Assembly (NCBI GenBank): GCA_019163335.1
Contig: JAFLKM010000008.1
Location: 1-64,000 of the forward strand
DNA from: Desulfobulbaceae bacterium
GTDB lineage: Bacteria; Desulfobacterota; Desulfobulbia; Desulfobulbales; Desulfocapsaceae
Reading direction: 5' to 3'
DNA: 64,000 bases
Below, in pieces: positions 49,881 through 59,271 of the stretch (the stretch's first letter is position 1; every line of letters starts with the position of its first letter). Under the pieces are notes generated by a model. The model saw nothing but the letters and a program-made list of their open reading frames with translations, searched no databases and was not told where the DNA came from. Position numbers and translations under genes: made by a program.

Positions 49881-51461
49881 TTATGCATAGCAGCCGGTTG
49901 GGCTGAGTTTGATGGCAAGAGCTACTTGATTCCGCAGGGTTTTCAGGGCATCAAACTGCTCTTGGTTGAGATGGTGGTCCGGCGAGGTAAAGGCGCCGTA
50001 GATGAGGCCAATGGACTTTTTGTTAATCATAACAGGGTAAAGCGCGAAGCTTGGGGAAAAAATCAGGCCTCGAAACCAGGCTGGTTTGCGTTGCTTGATC
50101 CCAGGGGTGGAGATGTTGTCAATGTAGAGATCCCTTCCTTCAGCCAGGGCTAGATTGAAAAGATCGCCGGCTGTCTCCTGTACCGGAAAGCTGAATTCCT
50201 TCAGCAACTCCTCGGAATTCTTGCCAAGGCCGAAACGGGGCTGCATGATATCTGTTTCTGGCTTGCGAAAGAAAATAAGCACCTGGTCAAAACCGATTCC
50301 CCGGTAAACGGTCTCCAGAATCATGCTGAGTACAGAATCCAGTGTGAAATCATCCAGCATGATATTGCTGATCTCCTGAATGGCGCCCTGCATCAGCAGA
50401 TGTCTGTTTTCACTGGTGGTATTGGACGGTGATGGTGAAGCTCCGGCGCTGATTTTACAGCGCTCAAGGGTGTCAGCCGTATCGGCGGACATCGCCTGGC
50501 TGTCAATGGCATGGACGGAGGGTATGTCGGATGGTGCCTTGAAGCTGCGCTGGTCAAGTTTGCACAAATCAGTCTGTTTGAGATTGAGCACATCGGCAAA
50601 GTCTCGCATCTTGGTGAGGGCCGTGTCCATCATCCCGACAATGTCCTCCTCCAGGATATCCTCATAGGCAGGCTGGTATTTTTTGAGAACTATGCCGAGT
50701 TGGTCTTGTCGCTGGTGGGGCGAGTAATGAATTGTGATGTCACAAAGTTCATTGGCAAAATTGGCGAGGATTCTATGCTGATCTGTTTTTTCCTTAATCT
50801 CTTGTTCCGAGATTATCTTCATGCTGAAGGTGATGAATTTAGGCAGGTTCCACAACTCGGCCATATCCATTCCCAGTTTATCAAAGGTTGTCCCAAAAGT
50901 TTCCTGCATCCCCATCTGGTCGGTAACGTTCCCTTCTGCCACTAATTCCAGATATGCCTCATACTTGTCCGGAAAATAGTACATCGCCAACAATCGTCCG
51001 AAATTGTGGAACATGGCACAGATGAAATAATTTTCCCAGTCTTCCAGTTTTAAATATTCAGAGAGATCCTGGGCCAGTATTCCGGAGAGAAAAGAGGAGA
51101 GTACCGCCTCCTTGACATAATTTGCCGTGGATTTGTCCTGCAGATGGGCGAAAAAAATAAGACCGGTCGCGGTCAGCCGTACCTGTTCAAATCCGAGAAT
51201 AACCACAGCCCGCGAGATGGTTGAAATCTGGCCTGAGAATTGACAGTACATTGCCGAATTTACAACTTTCAGCAATTTGCTGGTCAGCGAATAATCCTTC
51301 AGAATGATATCGGCCAGTTCGTTGGCAGAAGTGTTGCTTGAAGGAGAGGTCTTCATGTTTATTTCGGTGATATGTTGGAGTACCGCCGGAAAATCCCTTT
51401 GATTGGTCATCCGGTCAAGTAATTCTTCAGCGGTGATTCTACTTGTTTTACCTGCTGTCAT
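49881..51461 (-). CDS. HDOD-GAF signalling protein
   Basis: A 526-residue cytoplasmic protein. Residues about 20-230 are an HDOD domain (ADIILKDYSLTSKLLKVVNS, VILGFEQVRLTATGL, CAMFHNFGRLLAMYYFPDKY). Residues about 370-520 resemble a GAF domain (VYRGIGFDQVLIFFRKPE, NKKSIGLIYGAF). HDOD-GAF proteins act in signal transduction, often in motility or cyclic-nucleotide circuits. No output enzyme domain is present. GAGG lies before ATG 51461. Confidence 0.85.
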   Translation of the reverse strand: MTAGKTSRITAEELLDRMTNQRDFPAVLQHITEINMKTSPSSNTSANELADIILKDYSLTSKLLKVVNSAMYCQFSGQISTISRAVVILGFEQVRLTATGLIFFAHLQDKSTANYVKEAVLSSFLSGILAQDLSEYLKLEDWENYFICAMFHNFGRLLAMYYFPDKYEAYLELVAEGNVTDQMGMQETFGTTFDKLGMDMAELWNLPKFITFSMKIISEQEIKEKTDQHRILANFANELCDITIHYSPHQRQDQLGIVLKKYQPAYEDILEEDIVGMMDTALTKMRDFADVLNLKQTDLCKLDQRSFKAPSDIPSVHAIDSQAMSADTADTLERCKISAGASPSPSNTTSENRHLLMQGAIQEISNIMLDDFTLDSVLSMILETVYRGIGFDQVLIFFRKPETDIMQPRFGLGKNSEELLKEFSFPVQETAGDLFNLALAEGRDLYIDNISTPGIKQRKPAWFRGLIFSPSFALYPVMINKKSIGLIYGAFTSPDHHLNQEQFDALKTLRNQVALAIKLSPTGCYA

Positions 51462-51721
51462 TGACTCCTCGGGGTTTTTTGAAAAGGTTCTGGATTCTGT
51501 GAGGAAGAAAAAGGGATGACCAAGCTTGGGCAGCCTGCTCTCTCTGTGTCGTTTGCATAGAGCTGGGATGGAGATGTTTTTTCGTAAAGCAGCTCTGTCT
51601 CATGGGAATGATACCTGATGCATACGACAAAAACACCCCAAAAAGAGGAAGAAATTAGAGCCGGGGGAACATTCCGCGAGAGTGTTTCAGGTGGCGGGAA
51701 GAGGTGGAGAAATAGTCAACA

Positions 51722-51755
51722 AAAAAAGCCCGGCGTTTAACGCTGGGCTTTTTTG
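51722..51755. terminator. Strong bidirectional hairpin terminator
   Basis: AAAAAAAGCCCGGCGTTTAA and CGCTGGGCTTTTTTG form AGCCC-GCGTT/AACGC-GGGCT with A- and T-runs on both sides. It serves the sorting-signal remnant on the minus strand. Confidence 0.8.
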
Positions 51756-51818
51756 ACAAGCCAATAGATCTGAGATAGGAAAATTCAGCGGAAAAGTGGC
51801 TTGGAGCTAGTTTTCTCT

Positions 51819-51955
51819 TTACGCTTTCTTGCGCCGCAAGCCGAAAAGGCCAAGCAGGCCGGAACCCAGCAGCCAGGCGGCTGCCGGTACTGGAACCGGA
51901 GCTATGGGAGCTAAAACCTGATTTAACTTGTCTCTGCTTCTTAAACAAAAAGTAG
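51819..51955 (-). pseudogene. C-terminal sorting-signal remnant of a VPLPA/PEP-CTERM protein
   Basis: The frame, stop at 51819-51821, encodes VLAPIAPVPVPAAAWLLGSG then LLGLFGLRRKKA, a Pro-rich motif, membrane helix and basic tail as in VPLPA-type exosortase substrates. No ATG lies upstream in frame, which closes at TAA near 51962. It looks like the 3' end of a lost gene, kept with its terminator. Confidence 0.7.
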
Positions 51956-51982
51956 ATTTATTTTAGTCCCTTTCCCCTTTTA

Positions 51983-52177
51983 TCAGTCTTCATCAAAATC
52001 ATAATCTTCCATCATCCCATCGGCGGCGATGTTCAGGAAAATACCCATTGCTTCGCTGAGGTTTTTTACGATTTGGCTGTATGCCACTTTTTCCTCAACG
52101 GTTTTGGCCTTTGCCAGTGACTTGAGAGCCTCAGTTAATTGAGTGGACATGCTTTCCATTATTTCTTCTGTTGCCAT
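51983..52177 (-). CDS. Small acidic hypothetical protein
   Basis: A 64-residue helical protein (MESMSTQLTEALKSLAKAKT, then SQIVKNLSEAMGIFLNIAAD) ending EDYDFDED. A good AAGGAGA ribosome-binding site precedes ATG 52177, so it is probably expressed. No family was recognised. Confidence 0.7.
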   Translation of the reverse strand: MATEEIMESMSTQLTEALKSLAKAKTVEEKVAYSQIVKNLSEAMGIFLNIAADGMMEDYDFDED

Positions 52178-52377
52178 GGTCTTCTCCTTTGTTGGGTTGA
52201 GTTGTGAGAGTGGAAATGAGGTGGGGAGCTGCCTGTTTTATCAATAGTCTTATGCTTGTAGCCCCTTGCGGGCGAGCAATACTTGAGGATTTACTCTCAT
52301 GTGATCACAATTCGTATTGCTTGTCAAATGAGAGGCCATCTGCTTCGAGGGAAAACTTAGAAGCGGAAGGGTGTGCC

Positions 52378-53472
52378 TCAGTTGGCGTCTCGATTGCGGC
52401 CTTCATCCAGGCGGCGCATGCCTTCCATAAGCAGCTTCATGAAGTAGCCGACTTCCGGTGTTTCGAATTCCTCGGGGGGAATTCCGGGGGTGAAGCGAAA
52501 GCGGCCTTCTGACTCCTTGAGGATCTCGTAAAAGGCTCCTTCGCCGTTGAAGGCACCGTACTTCGCCTTGATCAGGCTGCCCTGACGGAAGGAGAAGCGG
52601 GCCGTGCCCTTGGAGAGTTCGTTGATGGTCAGGATGCCGGTCTTGAGGTTCATGTTAAGGATCTGGAACAGGGCCTCAGCCGGGATCTCGGCCAGATTAC
52701 CGATCATCCCCGAGGAGAGATCATGGGCCCGGATCATGTTGGATTTGCTCAGCCGTTTTGCCATCAGTCGGGTGAAGTAGAGCTGGATGGCGGGAAACTG
52801 ATCGAGGATCTTGAGGAAGTTCTTGCGGTCGATATAGAGGATGGCCGTGGGCTCGCAGACCTGGATGGTGGCGCTGACCGATTCATTGCAGATCAGGCTC
52901 ATTTCACCGAAGACATCGCCCTGCTTCAGAGTGGAGATGGTGATGCCAACCTTGTTCAGCACATTGACACTTCCCTTGACGATGATGAAGAAATTGCCGC
53001 CCGGGTCTCCCTTGCGGATGACGATATCACCGGCCTTGAATTTGCTCAGTTTGAAGTACTGGGCGATCTTGGGGATATTCTGCTCATCAATGTTCTTGAA
53101 AAAGGCAAAGCCGCTGAGTTGGGGCAACAAGGTGGTCAACTCGGCGGCGTCATCATTGAAGTCCAGGCCCTCCATGGTATCTCTGGTGTGTTCCAGACGC
53201 AGTGAACCGGTGCAGCCGCTGCATGAGATGATGCACACCGGGATCTTGTCAGCGCGTTCGTAGTGGATGAGGACCTTGGTCAGATCGCTGCTCAGGGTTT
53301 TGCATTTTTCCTTCTCCAGCGGCGAGGTGATGATCACCGTGCTGAACAGGGTGTTTTCCTCGGTATTGGCCATGGAGATGGTGATCCCGGTGACGCTGAA
53401 GGTGTCTCCATAGCTGAAGAGGGGGCATTTGTTATTTTCGGTGACCTTGAACAGGATTTTCGGGAAACTCAT
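52378..53472 (-). CDS. Cyclic-nucleotide-binding protein with DUF4388 domain
   Basis: A 364-residue protein when started at ATG 53472 (MSFPKILFKVTE). A start at ATG 53571 has a better ribosome-binding site (AAAGGA) but adds a tail without family resemblance. Residues about 110-230 form a cNMP-binding domain (FKAGDIVIRKGDPGGNFFII, GDVFGEMSLICNES). Residues about 265-350 are DUF4388/PATAN-like (LFQILNMNLKTGILTINELS). Such proteins sense cyclic nucleotides or redox and work as regulators of motility or development in deltaproteobacteria. The DUF4388 type also occurs at 63119-64000. Confidence 0.8.
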   Translation of the reverse strand: MSFPKILFKVTENNKCPLFSYGDTFSVTGITISMANTEENTLFSTVIITSPLEKEKCKTLSSDLTKVLIHYERADKIPVCIISCSGCTGSLRLEHTRDTMEGLDFNDDAAELTTLLPQLSGFAFFKNIDEQNIPKIAQYFKLSKFKAGDIVIRKGDPGGNFFIIVKGSVNVLNKVGITISTLKQGDVFGEMSLICNESVSATIQVCEPTAILYIDRKNFLKILDQFPAIQLYFTRLMAKRLSKSNMIRAHDLSSGMIGNLAEIPAEALFQILNMNLKTGILTINELSKGTARFSFRQGSLIKAKYGAFNGEGAFYEILKESEGRFRFTPGIPPEEFETPEVGYFMKLLMEGMRRLDEGRNRDAN

Positions 53473-53705
53473 GGCGGCTGGCCTGTGATGGAACGGGTGA
53501 ATTGTAGAGGTGCCGCATCCTCTGGAGCTGATCTTTGCAAACAAGAGAGATCGCGTCAGGGAGAGCAGCATTGGATATCCTTTATGTACCAGCAAGAGGG
53601 GTAATTCTCAAGAAGAATGGAGAATCCCCGACCATCCAGGAACTCTTTTGTGACTGTTTCTTTTTCAGTGTATTTTCCTACCATATTGTCGATTTTTCCT
53701 CAAAT

Positions 53706-53721
53706 TGTCATCTTCTACACA
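53706..53721 (+). promoter_or_regulatory. NifA upstream activator site
   Basis: TGTCATCTTCTACACA is a perfect TGT-N10-ACA NifA site. It lies 88 bases before the sigma-54 promoter of nifH, a usual distance. Confidence 0.7.
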
Positions 53722-53808
53722 AATTGGACTGGCCCGACTTTTTGGATTTCCTCGTCCTGCCAATCCATGAAACCCTTGTCCTGTAAGCATTCGCGATTTT
53801 ATTATCTT

Positions 53809-53824
53809 TTGGCACAGCCTTTGT
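53809..53824 (+). promoter_or_regulatory. Sigma-54 promoter of the nif operon
   Basis: TTGGCACAGCCTTTGT fits TTGGCAC-N5-TTGC with one mismatch (TTGT). The distance to the nifH ATG is about 125 bases, with AAGGAG in front of it at 53935. Confidence 0.75.
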
Positions 53825-53888
53825 AATAGAGCTTACAAACAAGAATGCCATTGAAGCCAAGCAGTTTGCCTTCAAGACGACGTTTTAA

Positions 53889-54773
<885 letters not shown>

Positions 54774-54830
54774 GCCCAAGCAATCAGGGCGTTTACGAAG
54801 ATAACACTTAAAATTACAGGAGAGAAAAAC

Positions 54831-55187
54831 ATGTTGACCATGATCAGAGCAATCGTCAGACCGGAGAAAGCAGACAAGATACTTGCATCCCTTATGGATG
54901 CCGGGTTCCCCTCTGTTACGAAATACGCCGTTGCCGGCCGTGGCAAGCAACGCGGCATCAAGATCGGCGATGTTACCTATGATGAGATTCCAAAGGTCAT
55001 GCTGATGTGCGTAATCAACCCTGCGGACAAGGAATTTGTCCTCAATACGATCATGGGTGCCGCCAAATCGGGAATTAAAGGGGCTTTTGGCGATGGCAAA
55101 ATTTTTGTCAGTGATGTGGAAGAGGCTTATACCATTAGCTCCGGTGTTAAGGAGACGGCATTTGAAACCGAGAGGGGGCCGGTATGA
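54831..55187 (+). CDS. nifI1: PII-like nitrogenase regulator NifI1
   Basis: A 118-residue PII-family protein (MIRAIVRPEKADKILASLMD, a T-loop with TKYAVAGRGKQRGIKIGD, and FGDGKIFVSDVEEAYTISSG). In methanogens and other anaerobes NifI1 and NifI2 form a complex that binds NifDK and switches the nitrogenase off when ammonium is added. It lies between nifH and nifD, the typical site. It overlaps nifI2 by 4 bases. Confidence 0.95.
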   Translation: MLTMIRAIVRPEKADKILASLMDAGFPSVTKYAVAGRGKQRGIKIGDVTYDEIPKVMLMCVINPADKEFVLNTIMGAAKSGIKGAFGDGKIFVSDVEEAYTISSGVKETAFETERGPV

Positions 55188-55558
55188 AAGAGGTGATCGC
55201 TATTGTGCGTATAAACATGATGAACCAGACCAAACAGGCCCTCACCGATGCCGGCATTGATGCCTTTTTTGCCCACGAGGCCCATGGCCGGGGCAAGGGG
55301 TTTGTCAATCTCCATGTCCTTGAGGGAGCGAACCGGGGCTACGAAGAGGCTGCATCCATACTGGGTGAAAAAGGGAAACTTTATGGCAAGCGCGTTGTAA
55401 CGGTTGTGGTCAAGGATGAACAAGTGCCGGAGGTGGTTGCTGCCATCATTAGTGTCAATCAAACCGGCAAGCCCGGTGACGGCAAGATCTTTGTCTCGCC
55501 TCTGGCCGATGCGGTGCGGGTGCGTACGGGAGAGACGGGACAAAAAGCCATCATCTAA
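55184..55558 (+). CDS. nifI2: PII-like nitrogenase regulator NifI2
   Basis: A 124-residue PII-family protein (VIAIVRINMMNQTKQALTDA, FFAHEAHGRGKGFVNLHVLE, NQTGKPGDGKIFVSPLADAV). The longer and divergent T-loop is characteristic of NifI2, which binds ATP and 2-oxoglutarate in the known systems. It is followed by a 388-base gap with an inverted-repeat element before nifD. Confidence 0.95.
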   Translation: MKEVIAIVRINMMNQTKQALTDAGIDAFFAHEAHGRGKGFVNLHVLEGANRGYEEAASILGEKGKLYGKRVVTVVVKDEQVPEVVAAIISVNQTGKPGDGKIFVSPLADAVRVRTGETGQKAII

Positions 55559-55650
55559 CCCGTAGCAAAAACAAGGCCAGCTGTGAGGCGAGAACGGCTT
55601 AGGGGTTGGGAAGAAATTGGGATACAAGGTCAATTTATTTCTTAATGGTT

Positions 55651-55821
55651 CTTAATTCTTCTTTGTCACATTGTTTCACCGTCGCATCTGGCAGTCCGTT
55701 ATTACCCCCCCCTTAATCCCCCCTAAATCAGGGGGGAGACATTGTTCCCCTCCTTGATAAGGAGGGGTTAGGGGTGGTTGAGTGATTGCCATTTAAGGGA
55801 ACGTGACAAAGTCTAATTAAG
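55651..55821. repeat. 171-bp inverted-repeat element between nifI2 and nifD
   Basis: Ends CTTAATTCTTCTTTGTCAC (55651-55669) and GTGACAAAGTCTAATTAAG (55803-55821) are inverted repeats matching at 16 of 19 positions. Inside lie two G/C hairpins: CCCCCCTAAATCAGGGGGG (about 55715-55733) and CCCCTCCTTGATAAGGAGGG (about 55747-55766). No coding sequence. It looks like a MITE inserted in the nif operon. Confidence 0.7.
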
Positions 55822-55946
55822 TTGCTGTCAATAAACGACGAGGCCATCTGAATAGTCAGAACGATAAAAGGTGCCGCTGCGAAAGAAATATTTTGAGAGG
55901 CACACATTCTAAGCGGTTCCTAATAAGCACAATAAGGAGGAAGGAA

Positions 55947-57587
55947 ATGGCAATATCAACCCTGAAAAAAATAGTACCGGATGATCCGGCTCATATCAAG
56001 GCCGAGCTGCTGGCCAAGTATCCGTCGAAGGTAGCGCGTAAGCGATCCAAGCAGATCATGATCAACGAGGCTATGGAGAACACTACGCCGGAGATTTCGG
56101 CAAACGTCCGTACCACCCCCGGCATTATTACCATGCGTGGTTGTAGTTATGCCGGATGCAAGGGTGTTATCATGGGGCCGACCCGCGATGTTGTGAATCT
56201 GGTGCACGGTCCCATCGGCTGCAGCTTTTACGCCTGGCTGACCCGCCGGAACCAAACCAACGCCGGGACCGATGGCGTCAACTATATGAATTACTGCTTC
56301 AGCACCGATATGCAGGATTCGGACATTATATTTGGCGGGGAGAAAAAGCTGGAGGCTGCTATCCAGGAGGCCTATGACCTCTTTCACCCTCGATCCATCG
56401 CCATTTTTGCCACCTGTCCCGTGGGTCTGATCGGGGATGATATTCATACCGTGGCCAAAAGGATGAAGGAGAAGTTTGGAGATTGTAATGTCTTCGCCTT
56501 TTCCTGCGAGGGGTACAAGGGTGTTTCTCAGTCTGCCGGCCATCATATTGCCAACAATCAGATCTTTCGCCACATTGTGGGCGAGAATGATGAGGTTAAG
56601 CCCGGCAAGTACAAGATCAACCTGCTTGGCGAGTATAATATCGGCGGTGACGGTTTTGAGATCGACCGGATTTTCAAGAAGTGCGGGATCACCAATATCT
56701 CCACCTTCTCCGGCAACTCCACCTACGATCAGTTTGCCTCGTGCCATACCGCTGATCTGAACGCGGTTATGTGTCATCGCTCGATCAACTACGTGGCCGA
56801 TATGCTCGAGACTAAATACGGAATTCCATGGGTGAAGGTGAACTTTATCGGCGCTGAGGCCACCGCCAAGTCGCTGCGTAAGATTGCCGCTTATTTTGGT
56901 GAGAAGGAACTTATTGACCAGGTGGAGGCCGTCATAGCCGAGGAAATGCCCGATGTTGAGAAAGCCATTGCCGATGTTAAGCCCCGTACCCAGGGCAAGA
57001 CGGCGATGATGTTCCTTGGTGGTTCGCGGGCCCATCATTATCAGGAGCTGTTTAAGGAAATGGGAATGAGGATTATCGCTGCCGGGTATGAGTTTGCCCA
57101 TCGCGATGACTATGAAGGACGGAAGGTTATCCCGGACCTCAAGGTGGATGCCGACAGCCGGAATATTGAAGAGATAGAGGTCTTTCGTGACGAGGCCAAG
57201 TTCAAGGCACGCAAGACTCCGGAAGAGATGAAGGCCTTGGAAGACTCCGGCTATAAGTTCAAGGAGTATGACGGCATGGCTCCGGACATGGAGAAAGACA
57301 CCCTGATTATTGATGATCTCAATCAGTATGAGGCGGAAAAGCTGGTGGAAATGATGAAACCGGATCTCTTCTGCGGCGGAATCAAGGAGAAGTATTCCAT
57401 TCAGAAGCTCGGTGTGCCCATGAAGCAGCTGCACAGTTATGACTCCGGCGGCCCCTATGCCGGGTTCAAGGGTGCGATCAATTTCTACTATGAGATTGAC
57501 CGTCTGGTAAACAGCAGGGTCTGGAGCTATATGAAGGCCCCATGGCAGGATAATCCCCAGCTTTCAGCAACATACGGCTGGGAATAA
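55947..57587 (+). CDS. nifD: Nitrogenase MoFe protein alpha chain NifD
   Basis: A 546-residue protein from ATG 55947 (AAGGAGGAAGG in front). P-cluster cysteines are in GCSYAGCKGV, HGPIGCSFY and FATCPVGLIGDD. FeMo-co residues are present: the Gln/His pair (GVSQSAGHHIANN), the cofactor Cys in AVMCHRSINY and the His in MKQLHSYDSGG. An insertion of about 50 residues near 395-450 (FKARKTPEEMKALED and so on) and the short NifK place it in the Clostridium-type group II. The frame is open further upstream, but only this start has a site. Confidence 0.97.
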   Translation: MAISTLKKIVPDDPAHIKAELLAKYPSKVARKRSKQIMINEAMENTTPEISANVRTTPGIITMRGCSYAGCKGVIMGPTRDVVNLVHGPIGCSFYAWLTRRNQTNAGTDGVNYMNYCFSTDMQDSDIIFGGEKKLEAAIQEAYDLFHPRSIAIFATCPVGLIGDDIHTVAKRMKEKFGDCNVFAFSCEGYKGVSQSAGHHIANNQIFRHIVGENDEVKPGKYKINLLGEYNIGGDGFEIDRIFKKCGITNISTFSGNSTYDQFASCHTADLNAVMCHRSINYVADMLETKYGIPWVKVNFIGAEATAKSLRKIAAYFGEKELIDQVEAVIAEEMPDVEKAIADVKPRTQGKTAMMFLGGSRAHHYQELFKEMGMRIIAAGYEFAHRDDYEGRKVIPDLKVDADSRNIEEIEVFRDEAKFKARKTPEEMKALEDSGYKFKEYDGMAPDMEKDTLIIDDLNQYEAEKLVEMMKPDLFCGGIKEKYSIQKLGVPMKQLHSYDSGGPYAGFKGAINFYYEIDRLVNSRVWSYMKAPWQDNPQLSATYGWE

Positions 57588-57603
57588 ATATTTAGGTGGT
57601 TGG

Positions 57604-57640
57604 TCTGTAGGTTGTTAGTCGCATAGCTAACAACTACAGA
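57604..57640. promoter_or_regulatory. Hairpin between nifD and nifK
   Basis: TCTGTAGGTTGTTAG and CTAACAACTACAGA pair with one bulge around TCGCATAG. CTACAGACT-like units follow several times up to 57672. No T-run follows, so it may be an RNA-processing or stability element. Confidence 0.55.
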
Positions 57641-57692
57641 CTACATACCTACAGACTCAAGACTACAGACTAAACACCTAACGAGGTTAATT

Positions 57693-59066
57693 ATGTTATT
57701 ACGACACACACCCAAAGAAATTACAGAGCGCAGTGCCTTGATGATTAATCCGGCCAAGACCTGCCAGCCCATTGGCGCCATGTATGCCTCACTGGGCATC
57801 CATGGTTGTCTTCCCCACAGTCACGGTTCCCAGGGCTGCTGCGCCTATCATCGCAGCGCCTTGACCCGGCATTACAAAGAGCCGGTTTCCGCCTCCACCA
57901 GCTCCTTCACAGAAGGTTCCTCGGTGTTCGGCGGGCAGGCCAACATGCTTCAGGCCATTGAAAATATCTTCGCCGTCTATAACCCGGAGATCATTGCCTG
58001 CCATACCACCTGTCTTTCTGAGACCATCGGGGATGATCTGAAGCAGATTCGCAAAAAAGCCATTACCGAGGGCAAGATCCCGGAAGGAAAGTTCATGATC
58101 AGCGCCTCGACACCCAGTTATGTCGGTTCGCATGTCACCGGTTTTTCCAACATGGTCAAGTCCATGGTCGGACTTGCCGAGCCCACCGGCAAGAAGAACG
58201 GCAAGGTGAATATTATCCCCGGCTGGGTTGAGCCGGCGGACATGGAAGAGATCAGGAGAATCACCAATATGATCGGGGTGAAGACCATTATGTTTCCGGA
58301 TACCTCCGGAGTTTTGAATGGCCCTCTGTCTGGTGAGTTCAAGATGTATCCCGATGGCGGGGTGACTGTTGCGGAACTGCAGTCAACCGGCGATTCCATC
58401 GGCACCCTGGCCTTGGGAGAATGGTGTTCTGCTGACGCTGCCCGTGAGCTTGATGTCAAGCACAAGGTGCCCTGCCAGATCCTTGATATGCCCTTCGGGC
58501 TCAAGGCCACCGATCGTTTCATCGACGCCCTGCGTATCATCGCCGGGGTTACCGTCCCAGACGAGTTGTCCATGGAGCGCGGACAGCTGGTGGACATGAT
58601 TTCTGATATGCATCAGTATGTGTATCACAAAAAAGTGGCATTGGTGGGCGACCCGGATCAGGTCATTGCCATGACTGAGTTCCTGGTTTCCATTGATATG
58701 TGTCCAATTCATATAGTGACCGGCACCCCGGGCAAGGCCTTTGAGCGCCGGATCAAGGAAATTACCAAGGATATGCCCTTCCCCTGCAACGTCAGGGCCA
58801 AAGGCGATATGTTCCTGCTCCATCAGTGGATAAAGAACGATCCGGTCGATCTGCTTATCGGCAACACCTATTGCAAGTATATCTCCCGGGATGAGGATAT
58901 CCCATTGGTTCGCTGGGGATTCCCCATCCTCGATCGGCAGGGACATCAGTACTTCCCTACCGTTGGCTACAAGGGTGCCTTGCGGCTGTTGGAAAAGATT
59001 TTAGGCGTCATTCAGGATCGCAAGGATCGTGATGATACGGAATCAAAATTCGAGCTTGTCCTGTAA
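57693..59066 (+). CDS. nifK: Nitrogenase MoFe protein beta chain NifK
   Basis: A 457-residue protein with the P-cluster cysteines in TCQPIGAMYAS, HGSQGCCAYHRS and CHTTCLSETIGDD. It lacks the long N-terminal extension of Azotobacter-type NifK, as in the Clostridium type. CGAGG lies before ATG 57693. Together with NifD it forms the alpha2-beta2 MoFe protein. NifE and NifN do not follow in the window. Confidence 0.97.
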   Translation: MLLRHTPKEITERSALMINPAKTCQPIGAMYASLGIHGCLPHSHGSQGCCAYHRSALTRHYKEPVSASTSSFTEGSSVFGGQANMLQAIENIFAVYNPEIIACHTTCLSETIGDDLKQIRKKAITEGKIPEGKFMISASTPSYVGSHVTGFSNMVKSMVGLAEPTGKKNGKVNIIPGWVEPADMEEIRRITNMIGVKTIMFPDTSGVLNGPLSGEFKMYPDGGVTVAELQSTGDSIGTLALGEWCSADAARELDVKHKVPCQILDMPFGLKATDRFIDALRIIAGVTVPDELSMERGQLVDMISDMHQYVYHKKVALVGDPDQVIAMTEFLVSIDMCPIHIVTGTPGKAFERRIKEITKDMPFPCNVRAKGDMFLLHQWIKNDPVDLLIGNTYCKYISRDEDIPLVRWGFPILDRQGHQYFPTVGYKGALRLLEKILGVIQDRKDRDDTESKFELVL

Positions 59067-59271
59067 GATTCATTGCAGGAAATCCGCTGTTCCCCTTCCT
59101 CGCCCATGGCGGGGAAGGGGCAGGGAGATGGATAGACCGAAGGAAGAGAAGATTGAAGAACCATGGGCTGTCGACTTTTCTTTATCGTAGTTTTGCAGTG
59201 TGCAGTCTTGCCGTTTTCGGCCTTTGGTCTGTACACCTTATGATTATCAACCATCAACTCCTGCAGACAAA

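Noticed and set aside
57420-57450. Loss of the FeMo-co histidine in NifD (PYAGFKGA in place of PYHGYDGF)
   Set aside because: The cofactor-binding His is the one in the LHSY segment, which is present; the changed position is a different histidine.
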